From Flavobacterium aerium (GTDB lineage: Bacteria > Bacteroidota > Bacteroidia > Flavobacteriales > Flavobacteriaceae), in the NCBI RefSeq assembly GCF_030766725.1, contig NZ_JARQWR010000005.1, positions 248,001 to 312,000 on the forward strand: a DNA stretch of 64,000 nucleotides, given 5' to 3'. Below the pieces are notes generated by a model. It had not been told where the DNA came from. It did no database searches and was given only the letters and a program-made list of their open reading frames with translations. The position numbers and the translations under genes are program-made. Shown here one piece after another: positions 18,099-27,237 of this stretch. How positions within the stretch are numbered: the stretch's first letter is position 1; each line of letters opens with the position of its first letter.

Positions 18099-19262
18099 TT
18101 AGGATACGAAAAATCGTCTGGATGAATTAGAAATATTACGGAAATAATGCAGCGGTATCTGATTACTGATTATAATATTCAAGAAATCAAATTGAGTTAC
18201 AGCAGTTGGAAAAGTAGCAATATAAGTACCTCCATTAAATTGTAAACTAATAAGTTGATGGTTACCGAATAGGGTATTCAATTGTGTTTGTGTCCATTCA
18301 CTTTCAAATTCGATGATTAAATGTTTGTCTTCCACTACAGTACCTTCAGGTACGTTCTTATGATGTAGATTTTTTTGTTCACCATTTTTTAAGAAAATAA
18401 CCTGATCCGAAGCTTTTTCAACTTCATATAACTGTTGTGAACTTAGAATAATCCCAATGGGTCTGAATGGCGATTTTGCAATAGCGCGGAAATCTTCTAA
18501 AACCGTTTGCTGTGCTAGAATATCAAGATTGGCCAAAGGCTCATCAATTAATAATATTTTTGGTTTTCGCAATAACATTCGGGCTAATTCGAAACGCATT
18601 TTATAACCAGAAGATAAATCTTTCCATCCATGATTCCTGAATTTTCGTAGTCCAAGACGCGCTATAGTTAGTTCTACAACAACTTCATTTTCTTCGGGTT
18701 TATAACCGTAACTAGCTGCTGTAAATTGAAGATTTTCAAACATAGAACCTTGCCAGGTTGCGGTACGTTGAGGAATATAAACTAATTTGGTACGTAAATC
18801 ATACAAATCACTATAGTCGAAATTGAATTGAATTGATCCGCTAGAAGCATATAATTCTCCACAAAGTAAACGGAGTAAGGTTGTTTTTCCATTACCATTT
18901 TCACCTACTAAACCGATGATTTCACCTTGGTGAATATTCAAATTAATAGGACCTAAAGCAAATTGAGAACTAGAGTATTGTTTTTTCAATTGTTCAGTGC
19001 GAACTAATAATTGATTTTGAACTTTGAATTTTGGGGCTAGATCAGCATACAACTCTTCCAAAAGAAGAGAAAATTTAGTTTTTTTATCTTCGGAAGCAGT
19101 AGGATTGTTATCCAACCAAATTAAAAGCTCATTGGTTTTTTTATAGAAAAATAAATCTTCAGTATCTAAAGTAAGATCAATAATCCTTTTAGTTAGTAAA
19201 GTATAATCTTCAAACTGAAGATGTTCTTTTATTTCTTGAAATTGTTTCTGAAGTTCATTCAT
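18099..19262 (-). CDS. ABC transporter ATP-binding protein with N-terminal extension
   Basis: 387 residues. The ATPase core has Walker A GENGNGKTT (about 120-128), the signature LSSGYKMRFELARMLL, Walker B ILLIDEPLANLD and a switch-region serine stretch (IILSSQQLYEV). Before it lies an unusual charged helical extension of about 85 residues, and after it about 80 residues of a further domain. Arrangement with the downstream polytopic protein suggests a two-gene exporter of the ABC-2 type. The extension could dock a partner, which is inference. Confidence 0.87.
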   Translation of the reverse strand: MNELQKQFQEIKEHLQFEDYTLLTKRIIDLTLDTEDLFFYKKTNELLIWLDNNPTASEDKKTKFSLLLEELYADLAPKFKVQNQLLVRTEQLKKQYSSSQFALGPINLNIHQGEIIGLVGENGNGKTTLLRLLCGELYASSGSIQFNFDYSDLYDLRTKLVYIPQRTATWQGSMFENLQFTAASYGYKPEENEVVVELTIARLGLRKFRNHGWKDLSSGYKMRFELARMLLRKPKILLIDEPLANLDILAQQTVLEDFRAIAKSPFRPIGIILSSQQLYEVEKASDQVIFLKNGEQKNLHHKNVPEGTVVEDKHLIIEFESEWTQTQLNTLFGNHQLISLQFNGGTYIATFPTAVTQFDFLNIIISNQIPLHYFRNISNSSRRFFVS

Positions 19263-19358
19263 GTTATTTATGATCGCATGTTAATACCATCAAATATAAC
19301 AGAATTTAAAAGTAATCGGAAAGAAGAAAAGCTTTATTTTAGAATAATAAGGAGCTAT

Positions 19359-19910
19359 TTAATCAATTTTATAAGCAATCATTAAACCACCTCTATACGG
19401 TAACCATTCCCCACTTTTATTATAATTTTTAGCAGTTTCATAACGCTCATCTGTTCCAATGTAATAACCTTTGTAAGCACCTTGTTGTGTTCCACCTCCT
19501 ACAAAAGCATCAAGAAGCCATTTATCACTTAGTTTCCATTGGTAACCAATAGTTGCTCCAACATAGTAGTTGTAGCCTTTTTGATATTTATTGGTATTGT
19601 TATAATTCCATTTTTGTAATCTAAAAGCACCACCACCTACATGGGCACCCACATAAAAACCATTATATTTTTCATTAAAATGATAACGGACCTCAGGAAT
19701 TACAATCAATAACTGAAAAGGAGCGCCGTTTCGGGATTTCCAAACGGAAGTTACTGCATCCAACTGAAAAGTCATTTTTTTACCAATACTGGTTTCAAAA
19801 CCTGCATTTGGGAGACCAACTACAGTTGATAATCCATTCAGTTTAACATAAGTCTGTGCTTGCGTGAATCCAATTGTAAAAAAAAGAGTCAGAAAAAATA
19901 TTTTCTTCAT
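19359..19910 (-). CDS. DUF3575 family outer-membrane-like protein
   Basis: 183 residues with a clear signal peptide (about 1-18, ending FTQAQ) followed by a beta-rich, aromatic- and Gly-rich body: alternating strands such as VIPEVRYHF, GFYVGAHVGGGAF and NYYVGATIGYQW. This is the layout of a small outer-membrane beta barrel. The DUF3575 family is common in Bacteroidota and its function is unknown. It stands as a single gene, divergent from the subtilisin-like gene. Confidence 0.78.
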   Translation of the reverse strand: MKKIFFLTLFFTIGFTQAQTYVKLNGLSTVVGLPNAGFETSIGKKMTFQLDAVTSVWKSRNGAPFQLLIVIPEVRYHFNEKYNGFYVGAHVGGGAFRLQKWNYNNTNKYQKGYNYYVGATIGYQWKLSDKWLLDAFVGGGTQQGAYKGYYIGTDERYETAKNYNKSGEWLPYRGGLMIAYKID

Positions 19911-20011
19911 GTTGGGTTTAAGTTGTTTTTATGTAAAAATAATAATAAAGGAACGCTTGCAAGTGTTAATTTAGTATATTAGAAACATTATTAATTTAAA
20001 AGCATCTAATT

Positions 20012-21529
20012 ATGAAGAAAATCTATTTTAATCTAGTTATTTTAACTTTAATATTGCTTACTTCTTGCTCTAAAGAAGGATTTAACGATTCTATTCCTAA
20101 TGGGAATCCACCAGAATCACCGAAAGACCCCCTAACAGCTGTAGAAATCAATGCTAAAATTGATGAATCTATTCAAACCAAAGGCACATTTAATTGGAAT
20201 GAAGCTTCAAATCATATGCTTTGGAGTGCGGTAGTTCGAGGTCAAAATATACTTACAATTGGTTTTGGAAGTAGTGCGAATGATTTTGATCGCTCAAAAT
20301 TATCAGGAAGCGCTAATCAACAAAGAGAATTACTACAATTAATTGCAGATTCAGAAGGGATTTCTACAGAAAAAACCCTAGTGGGTCAAGATGATTATTT
20401 GACAATCATTGATGTGGTTGTAACGAAAATTGAAACCATTAATCAATTGAGACAATTGAAAGGAATCCGTTACATAGAACCAGCAGATTACAGATATTTT
20501 GATGCAAAAGGAAATATATCTAAATCCTCGAGTTCAGGTTCTAGTTCGGGATGTGGGTTTGATGGTGAGGCAATATCCTCAGCAGATTATACTACAGTTA
20601 CACCCAATGCAAGAGTGCCTTGGAATTTTTATAAACACAATATACCCACAGCATGGAGTACAAGTACAGGTAGAGGTGTAACGATTGGAATTGTAGATAC
20701 AGGTGTTTCTGATAGCCAAACATTATTAGGCAGTAATTTTAATAATGGACAATCTTCTGGAAGAACAATTCAAAAGTATGGAGTATATGTAGATTCGATT
20801 TGGCCTTGGTCTAGTACTACGGATGGATCTAATGATAAGTGTGGTCATGGTACAAGTATGTCAGCGGTTGCAACAGCGCCAAGGAATGATAATGGTCAAC
20901 CAGTTGGAGTTGCTTATAATGCAAATCTTATTGTGTATAGAGCCGCTTCAAATGTCATTCTAGAAGGATATCATGAGCAAAAAGGAGTAGAAAAGGCATT
21001 TACAGCTTTAGGAAATAATGCGAATGTAAAAATTATTTCAATGTCTATGGGGCATATTTTTTCTGTAGGAAGAATTGAAGATGGAATAAAATATGCTTAT
21101 AGTAAAGGAAAATTGATTTTTGGAGCAGGTGGAACATCTACAAGTTTCACCAATTTTGTTGGAGTAATTTTCCCAGCTTCTATGGCAGAAGTAGTAGCAG
21201 TAACAGGAGTGAAGGAGTCTGCAACACACCAAGAATGTGATGTTTGTCATAAAGGGGGTAAAATCGACTTTACTGTCGTTATGGAACGTGCAGGAACATT
21301 AAGTACTATACCAGTATTAGGATACTATAACAATGAAAGTTCATATGTAGGTGGCTCTTCTGTAGCTACAGCTACAACAGCGGGAATAGCAGCACTAGTA
21401 TGGTCGAAAAATCCTTCATGGACAAGAGATCAGGTATTGAACAAAATGAAACAATCTGGTAATTTTTATCCAAATAAAAATGCCAATTTTGGATACGGTA
21501 ATGTGAATGCATCATTAGCAGTTCAATAA
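20012..21529 (+). CDS. Subtilisin-like (S8) serine peptidase lipoprotein
   Basis: A 505-residue surface or periplasmic protease. The signal peptide ends in a lipobox (LLTSC, Cys19), so it is lipid-anchored. An inhibitor-like propeptide region covers roughly 40-165. The catalytic domain has Asp229 in IGIVDTGV, His279 in KCGHGTSM and Ser450 in GGSSVATA. The segment that normally holds the oxyanion-hole Asn (AAGN) reads FGAGGTS, so a Gly stands at that place. A CxxC pair (ECDVCHK) lies at about 409-412. The gene is alone and ends in a strong terminator. Confidence 0.9.
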   Translation: MKKIYFNLVILTLILLTSCSKEGFNDSIPNGNPPESPKDPLTAVEINAKIDESIQTKGTFNWNEASNHMLWSAVVRGQNILTIGFGSSANDFDRSKLSGSANQQRELLQLIADSEGISTEKTLVGQDDYLTIIDVVVTKIETINQLRQLKGIRYIEPADYRYFDAKGNISKSSSSGSSSGCGFDGEAISSADYTTVTPNARVPWNFYKHNIPTAWSTSTGRGVTIGIVDTGVSDSQTLLGSNFNNGQSSGRTIQKYGVYVDSIWPWSSTTDGSNDKCGHGTSMSAVATAPRNDNGQPVGVAYNANLIVYRAASNVILEGYHEQKGVEKAFTALGNNANVKIISMSMGHIFSVGRIEDGIKYAYSKGKLIFGAGGTSTSFTNFVGVIFPASMAEVVAVTGVKESATHQECDVCHKGGKIDFTVVMERAGTLSTIPVLGYYNNESSYVGGSSVATATTAGIAALVWSKNPSWTRDQVLNKMKQSGNFYPNKNANFGYGNVNASLAVQ

Positions 21530-21550
21530 GTAACAAATTAATTATAAATT

Positions 21551-21583
21551 AAAAGCCCTCAAATTGATTTGAGGGCTTTTTTT
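21551..21583. terminator. Bidirectional terminator
   Basis: A 13-bp stem AAAAGCCCTCAAA / TTTGAGGGCTTTT with a 4-nt loop and a T run to 21583, between the convergent S8 peptidase and LOG genes. Confidence 0.9.
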
Positions 21584-21592
21584 ATTAAAGTC

Positions 21593-22174
21593 TTACGTTG
21601 TAGTATTTGTAATCCATTTGCCAACAGTAGGTGGATCATATCGTCTCATTTGATCCAGTAAATCATTAATAGAATCACTGACTAATAGCATCTTTTGGTT
21701 GGCTTCTTTTAATAAACCTTGTCCAGTCATATGCTCTATAAAGGCGATGAGGTAATCATAGTAACCATTGGTGTTTAAGATACCAATAGGTTTTTTATGT
21801 AGGCCTAATTGTGCCCAAGTAAGCATTTCAAAAAGTTCTTCTAAAGTACCAAATCCACCTGGCAATGCAATGACGCCATCACAGAGTTCATTCATTTTGG
21901 TTTTACGCTCATGCATACTGTCTACTAAAAATAGTTCAGTAAGATTCTCATGAGCAATTTCTTTATTTTTTAGGAAATGAGGTAATACACCCAGTACTTT
22001 TCCACCAGAATTTAGAACACTGTCTGCAACAGCTCCCATTAATCCAATATTTGCACCGCCATATACTAATTCAATATCGTTTTTGGCCAATGCCTTTCCT
22101 AATTCAATAGCGTGTGTTTTATAAATATCTGAAATGCCAAAACTAGAGGCGCAAAATACAGTAATACGTTTCAT
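21593..22174 (-). CDS. LOG family protein (TIGR00730-type nucleoside monophosphate phosphoribohydrolase)
   Basis: 193 residues of the Rossmann-fold LOG family. Members cleave cytokinin-riboside 5'-monophosphates or AMP-like nucleotides. The signature PGGFGTLEELFEMLTW is intact, preceded by VYGGANIGLMGAVAD and the SMHERKTKMNEL helix that carries the conserved Arg. Most bacterial members are annotated from homology only, so the substrate is uncertain. It is followed upstream by the aldose epimerase gene on the same strand (29-nt gap), probably one operon. Confidence 0.9.
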   Translation of the reverse strand: MKRITVFCASSFGISDIYKTHAIELGKALAKNDIELVYGGANIGLMGAVADSVLNSGGKVLGVLPHFLKNKEIAHENLTELFLVDSMHERKTKMNELCDGVIALPGGFGTLEELFEMLTWAQLGLHKKPIGILNTNGYYDYLIAFIEHMTGQGLLKEANQKMLLVSDSINDLLDQMRRYDPPTVGKWITNTTT

Positions 22175-22203
22175 TTAATTTTTTTCTAAAGATACAATCT
22201 TGT

Positions 22204-23055
22204 TTAACAAAGTTCAATAGTGTACGAAGTTTTAAAATCTTCTTTTGGATCTAAGGCAATAATTCCTTCTTTATCAAATAAATCACCCGTAGCAGTATGT
22301 CGATCAGCATGTCCATACCAAGGTTCAATACAAATATAAGGTGCATTGATTTGTGTCCAAATTCCTAATGTAGTAAAACCATCAAAATGTACTCTTAATA
22401 GAGGAGTAGAATGATCGAGTAGCGTTACCTGTTTTGATTTTAAATCTTTGAATATTAAAGTATCATTCTTGAGTAAAGAATAGGATAACGGTAATTTTCG
22501 ATCTATTGTAGCAATGCCTTCCGTTTCGTGTGTTAGTAGCCCATCTTTTAAGATATGACTGATTAATGGTTCCTCTTTTTCAAATTCAATAGCATAGTCG
22601 GTAAAAGCATTGGGTAATGCAAAGGCAGGATGTGCTCCAATTGAAAAAGGCATACGATTTTCACTCTTGTTTTTTACATGGTAACTTACTTCAATACTTT
22701 TTTCAATCAATGTATAGGTAATTCGCAGTTCAAAAGCGAAAGGGTAAAGTACTAAAGTAGTAGCAGAATTTGAAAGGGAAAAGCAAATACTATTTTCGCT
22801 TGTTTTTATAATTTTAAAAATAGAATCTCGGGCAAAACCATGTCGGTCTAAATGATATTGATTGTCATTGTAGATATAAGTATCATTCTTTATAGAGCCA
22901 ATGATAGGGAATAGTATCGGTGAATTTTTGTTCCAAAATTTTGGATCCGCATTCCACATATATTCCTTGTTGTTTGTATCTTTTATAGAAATTAATTCAG
23001 CACCTAAATCATTTATAGTTACTGAAAGAAATTCATTGCTTATTGTAGTATTCAT
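22204..23055 (-). CDS. Aldose 1-epimerase family protein
   Basis: 283 residues of the galactose-mutarotase fold, LacX-like subgroup. Recognisable parts are MWNADPKFWNKNSPILFP near the start, the DRHGFARDS motif, the SIGAHPAF block with the catalytic-type His, and a C-terminal CIEPWYGHADR with the conserved acidic/His residues. The family interconverts sugar anomers or hexose-6-phosphate anomers. The enzyme looks cytoplasmic as no signal peptide is present. The neighbouring large propeller protein starts 18 nt away on the same strand. Confidence 0.85.
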   Translation of the reverse strand: MNTTISNEFLSVTINDLGAELISIKDTNNKEYMWNADPKFWNKNSPILFPIIGSIKNDTYIYNDNQYHLDRHGFARDSIFKIIKTSENSICFSLSNSATTLVLYPFAFELRITYTLIEKSIEVSYHVKNKSENRMPFSIGAHPAFALPNAFTDYAIEFEKEEPLISHILKDGLLTHETEGIATIDRKLPLSYSLLKNDTLIFKDLKSKQVTLLDHSTPLLRVHFDGFTTLGIWTQINAPYICIEPWYGHADRHTATGDLFDKEGIIALDPKEDFKTSYTIELC

Positions 23056-23073
23056 TGTATTTGTAATAATTTT

Positions 23074-25923
23074 TTAAAATCCAGCGGCTAAGAAAATAGA
23101 AGGAACAAAGGTAGTATTAAGATTAAACGGATCTTCATTTAATAAATAAGAACCTCTAAAACCAATGCTAATAGGAGCTGCATTAAAGAATGTAGTATCA
23201 AAAGTTAACTCAACACCCACAGATTGATAGGTAGTACTTCTGTCAAATCCTTTTAAGGTTGCTTTTCCTAGATCATAAAATAAGTTTGCACTAATACGCT
23301 TGATGTATGTGATTCCACCAAACCCCCAATCTGGATAGAACAAAGGAAAGGCATAATCGGCAGAAAATTTAGTGAATTGATCATTAACAGGAGTTTCATA
23401 TCCTCTTGGGTAATTGAAATTATCAGAAAATTGAAACTCATTGGTTAATAATTCCTTTTGGTATCCCACTCCTAATTTTAAGTTGTGATTAGCACCAATA
23501 CCTGGAAGATAAACAGCACCAAGCATTTTTATTTTTTCATTTTCGGCATTGCTTATATTTCTATAATATTCGAAACGACCACTAATCCCCAATCGGGAAC
23601 CCATATTTTGTCTTGCAATTCTTTTTAGAGAAGAGAACTGAATGATAGCATCAAAAGTATTCAAATTTGAAGTAGCATAATCCTGTACGCGTGTTCTTCT
23701 TTTGGTTAGGATATGATGATCTGCTCCTAAAGCAATAGAAAATTGAGTAGAGAAATTGTCTTTTATCCAATGATACGGTAAGGCTACCGATGCACCAAAA
23801 CTGGTTTCATTGAAATAGAGTGTTCGGATATTTGTAGCACTCGACTGGTAGTAAGCAGAATGTTCCCTTTGAGCAGTGTTTAATGTAATGACCGGATACC
23901 ATCGGGCAATGGATAGTTTTCCATTGTAAAAAACTCCATTTTCATTATTATTATAACCACCATTCAAAATCACACTAACATCATTGAGATAATTATTCAT
24001 TTGTAATGATAATGTAGGTGTAGATAGGTCGGGAGCAATATTCCAACTATGGAAACGCAAACCTTTGAAAAGGCCATTGTAGGATTTAATAGGATATTCA
24101 TTTGTAGGCACCTTGTCCAATATATTGCCTTTTTTAGTAAAGCCAGGATTGCCAAAAATAGCCATGGTATTGGGTTCTTCGATTACAATGGAAGCTTTAT
24201 TGTCTGTTATTTTATTTTCCATACTCATCTCAGAAATAATATATCCTTTTTCGGTAAATTCTGTGAAGAGTAACTTTTTACCATCTGTACTAAGTGCGGG
24301 TTGGTAAGCGCCTACAGGAACAGAAGTGAGCTGTTCTACAGATTGTGAACCATTGAGTGGTGTTCTATATAAATTGTCAATTCCACTGAAACCAGCTGTA
24401 TAATACACATAATTTTCATGAACGCGTGGGTCATCAATAACATGAGCCGTCCAAGGAGTTAGTTGGGTATTCGTTTGATCTGTCAGATTGTATTTGTAAA
24501 GTGCAATTTGGTTGTTTTTTTTGAAAATATAAACGACCGCATTATTATCTGTAGCGATTGTAGATCGCGAGATAAATTCGTCATTGTCAAAACGTAAAAG
24601 AATTTGAGTTGCTCCAGATTCAGTTGTAATAGATTGTAGGGTATGCTGTTGTAATTCGTCGATATGAATTGCAATGATTGTTCTTCCATCACTTGAAATA
24701 ACAGGAGAGAAATATTTTCCTTTTGTAGTGATTTTTCTTTTCTCTTGTTTTGAAATATCATAGAAATAAATATCAGAGTAGGAGATATTGGTACGTCTAG
24801 GATGTTGACTCAATTCTGTCCATACTAATTTCTCATTATTATAGAAAAGATATTGTCCAAGATTGTAACCCATTGTGGTAATCTTTTCTTCACCATTTTC
24901 TGTTATTCTGTAGATTGCTTCAGTTCTTTTGTAGTCATTTTTTAAAGCTATAATTGAACCTTTGGTATCAAATTGAGGAAAGTAATAATTGGTAACAGTT
25001 TCTTTTTGTTTTGGCGTAATAACGCTTGTTGAGGTTAATTGTGTTTTATTGAGGTGACTGCTCCATTTCTGTTGAAATGCTTTCCAAGAAGCAGTATACA
25101 GAGAAGGTGCTCTGTATCCAGTATATTTTTCCAAAGCACTACTAAAAGGATAAAATCCAGCTTTATATCGACCTGCGTCGGCTAGAATTTTTTTGTTTAA
25201 GGTGTCCGTTTTTTCAGTTTGTAATTGGGAAAGCATCATGTATCCTAATGGATAATGACTGGGAACGATATCTTTATAAGAACCATTTCGAGCTTTCATA
25301 TAAGGGTAGTTAATTCCCGCTTGAACCAAAGCTCTTTGTTCTACTGTAAAAGAAGGAGTTCTCCCGCGACCAGCATTCGATAACATGGTTTCGGTCATTA
25401 CAGCATCTCCTTCAAAGTACCAATTTGGAATACTCAAATGAGAGAGTACAGCCCAACCAGATTCTCCTTGAAGTACGTCAAATATTTTAGTCAAACCTCT
25501 ATTGGCATTTACATATTGTAAAACGTGGCGGTATTCGTGCAGCGATAGGTTATCTAACCAGTTTAAGGTACCTAGTCGATTCATATCCTCAGGTGGAGTA
25601 GTGAAGAACTTACTGCAAAAAGGAGCTAATCCTACATAGCCATTGGCATTTACATTTTGGTTTTGTAAGACGATATTAATTTTTTTAAAGCGATCTCCTA
25701 CACTTTGACTATTATTTTCCTGTACAGTATTAATAATATTACTGATTCGAGCTGCTTTAGCTTCTAAGCCTTGTGGAAATATAATATTGGCTGCGGGAGA
25801 AGTAAGTACTTGCCAGTTTAAATGAGATGGATTTCCTCCAAAATCATCTTGAGCTTTTGTTTGTGTATAGAATAGTAGGCAGATTATTTGTAATAAAATG
25901 AGGTATCTTTTAGGTGATGTCAT
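23074..25923 (-). CDS. Exported zincin-like protein with beta-propeller and C-terminal barrel
   Basis: 949 residues from the start at 25923, with a signal peptide (about 1-25, ending QTKAQ). Residues about 30-300 contain HEYRH (129-133) and a downstream Glu in WYFEGDAV (E171), the arrangement of gluzincin metallopeptidases (HExxH plus Glu). The middle (about 310-620) has repeated propeller-like units resembling TolB/WD40 blades (SYSDIYFYDIS, SPVISSDGRTI, PALSTDGKKLLF). The C-terminal 300 residues are beta-rich, with motifs such as GFRGSYLLNED, resembling a surface-antigen outer-membrane barrel. The protein probably sits in the outer membrane. Function unknown; protease activity is plausible but unproven. 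Confidence 0.82.
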   Translation of the reverse strand: MTSPKRYLILLQIICLLFYTQTKAQDDFGGNPSHLNWQVLTSPAANIIFPQGLEAKAARISNIINTVQENNSQSVGDRFKKINIVLQNQNVNANGYVGLAPFCSKFFTTPPEDMNRLGTLNWLDNLSLHEYRHVLQYVNANRGLTKIFDVLQGESGWAVLSHLSIPNWYFEGDAVMTETMLSNAGRGRTPSFTVEQRALVQAGINYPYMKARNGSYKDIVPSHYPLGYMMLSQLQTEKTDTLNKKILADAGRYKAGFYPFSSALEKYTGYRAPSLYTASWKAFQQKWSSHLNKTQLTSTSVITPKQKETVTNYYFPQFDTKGSIIALKNDYKRTEAIYRITENGEEKITTMGYNLGQYLFYNNEKLVWTELSQHPRRTNISYSDIYFYDISKQEKRKITTKGKYFSPVISSDGRTIIAIHIDELQQHTLQSITTESGATQILLRFDNDEFISRSTIATDNNAVVYIFKKNNQIALYKYNLTDQTNTQLTPWTAHVIDDPRVHENYVYYTAGFSGIDNLYRTPLNGSQSVEQLTSVPVGAYQPALSTDGKKLLFTEFTEKGYIISEMSMENKITDNKASIVIEEPNTMAIFGNPGFTKKGNILDKVPTNEYPIKSYNGLFKGLRFHSWNIAPDLSTPTLSLQMNNYLNDVSVILNGGYNNNENGVFYNGKLSIARWYPVITLNTAQREHSAYYQSSATNIRTLYFNETSFGASVALPYHWIKDNFSTQFSIALGADHHILTKRRTRVQDYATSNLNTFDAIIQFSSLKRIARQNMGSRLGISGRFEYYRNISNAENEKIKMLGAVYLPGIGANHNLKLGVGYQKELLTNEFQFSDNFNYPRGYETPVNDQFTKFSADYAFPLFYPDWGFGGITYIKRISANLFYDLGKATLKGFDRSTTYQSVGVELTFDTTFFNAAPISIGFRGSYLLNEDPFNLNTTFVPSIFLAAGF

Positions 25924-26050
25924 AGTTGGTATAAAATAATTAATTGCCAAAATAGAGTACAATTTGATTCACTCTATTTTTTGAACCCTAAAAGTAAGAA
26001 GTTCTGGACTAGAATGAATAGACTACAAACAAAATTTAAATTTGCAGCAT

Positions 26051-26089
26051 AAAAAAAGCACTAAGTCGAATGAGTTAGTGCTTTTTTTA
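26051..26089. terminator. Bidirectional terminator
   Basis: A 14-bp stem AAAAAAAGCACTAA / TTAGTGCTTTTTTT with a 10-nt loop, between the propeller protein promoter region and the lipoprotein gene. It best serves the minus-strand lipoprotein gene. Confidence 0.85.
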
Positions 26090-26102
26090 TTGTGATACTT
26101 TG

Positions 26103-26516
26103 TTATTGTGTTATTTCCATAGTATGTGTTATGAATTCTGATGGACCGCTTTTAAAACGAATTTTATACGTTCCTACTGCCGGTGCTGCAAAAACATAAT
26201 CAACTGTTCTGGTAATGATCTGTGGAGAACATTGTCCGCTATAACGCGCTTCTACTTCTACTCGAGCAACATCAACATCCTCAGTAGTTGTAATAAAACG
26301 ATTTAGAGAACCGCAATTACTTTCTACTTTAAATTCAACAACGATCTTAACTTGTTTATTTGCGCGAGCAGTTGCTGGGCCTGTTACATTCGATACTAAA
26401 GCAGGTTTTACAACCTCTGGAGTTTCAATACCCAAGTCATTATCACTATTACTACAAGAGAATAATGTAGTGACAAATAATACTAAGGCTATAGTTTTTA
26501 ATTGGAAAGTTTTCAT
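26103..26516 (-). CDS. Small lipoprotein of unknown function
   Basis: 137 residues with a lipoprotein signal ending in TTLFSC (Cys21). The mature part is a beta-rich Ig-like domain with two cysteines (SNCGSLN and SGQCSPQ) that could form a disulfide. No family is recognised. The domain pattern, with VGTYKIRFKSG near the end, suggests an immunoglobulin-like fold. It is a single-gene unit with a terminator downstream. Confidence 0.7.
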   Translation of the reverse strand: MKTFQLKTIALVLFVTTLFSCSNSDNDLGIETPEVVKPALVSNVTGPATARANKQVKIVVEFKVESNCGSLNRFITTTEDVDVARVEVEARYSGQCSPQIITRTVDYVFAAPAVGTYKIRFKSGPSEFITHTMEITQ

Positions 26517-26756
26517 AGATGTATTTTTTTAATAGTTTATTAGAAAGATAAAAAAATGGGATAATGGTTGCGTAAATATCTTAAAAAAAACACAAATAAG
26601 AAGGATTTTTTTTCAAGAGTAGCAACACAATGCCATTTTACCTACTAAATATGTTAAAGTATAGCTATATTTTATCTTAAATAGTTGGTCGGTTTGATTA
26701 TATTTTTTTAATTTTATGTACCACTAATTTAATTATTAATTACATTACACTTTACA

Positions 26757-27035
26757 ATGACGACATTCGAGACGATAGACAAAGAAATCATCGATACATT
26801 GACTTTTCCAAAAAACGATGTATTGAGTGATTCAGACGCAATTTGCCGTAGAAAAACAGATTTAGATAGAGCACTTTCATTAGGTAATCTAGAACATGAA
26901 AAAATTAAAATCTTTTTTGAAGATGATATTTCTAAAAAAGTAGTTGAAACTACAGTTTGGGGAATTACCGATGAAAGAGTAATTTTAAAACACAATCTAG
27001 GTATTCCGATTAACAGAATTTATAAATCAATTTAA
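26757..27035 (+). CDS. Conserved hypothetical protein
   Basis: 92 residues, no signal peptide and no membrane helix. The C-terminal half VVETTVWGITDERVILK then IPINRIYKS is beta-rich and looks like a small conserved cytoplasmic fold in Bacteroidota; I cannot name the family with confidence. The ATG follows an AT-rich stretch and the frame is free of interruptions. The opposite strand also has an open frame over this interval, but the plus-strand reading is better supported by its fold-like pattern and the downstream terminator. Confidence 0.65.
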   Translation: MTTFETIDKEIIDTLTFPKNDVLSDSDAICRRKTDLDRALSLGNLEHEKIKIFFEDDISKKVVETTVWGITDERVILKHNLGIPINRIYKSI

Positions 27036-27102
27036 GATTACTATTTAGAAGAATATTAAATGCTCTCTTTTTTATAAAATCAACGCTCTCAAAAAAAAAA
27101 CG

Positions 27103-27143
27103 AATAGCCTCTACTAAATGAATAGTAGAGGCTATTGGTTTTT
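27103..27143 (+). terminator. Intrinsic terminator after the hypothetical gene
   Basis: Stem AATAGCCTCTAC (27103-27114) with GTAGAGGCTATT (27125-27136), a 10-nt loop and a T run after it. Confidence 0.82.
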
Positions 27144-27168
27144 ATAGCAGCATTATTTTATATACAAA

Positions 27169-27209
27169 AAACACCTCGATCTCAATGCAATATCGAGAAG
27201 GAGGTGTTT
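27169..27209 (-). terminator. Probable clpB terminator
   Basis: Stem AAACACCTC (27169-27177) with GAGGTGTTT (27201-27209) plus inner pairing TCGAT/ATCGA, followed on the minus strand by a T run. It lies just after the clpB stop. Confidence 0.75.
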
Positions 27210-27237
27210 CCTCAAAGTATTAAACTCAAAAAAAAAA

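Noticed and set aside
26729..26995. 88-codon frame antisense to the small hypothetical gene at 26757
   Set aside because: Ser/Val/Ile-rich product typical of a reverse reading, with no terminator fitting its end; the plus-strand frame is better supported.
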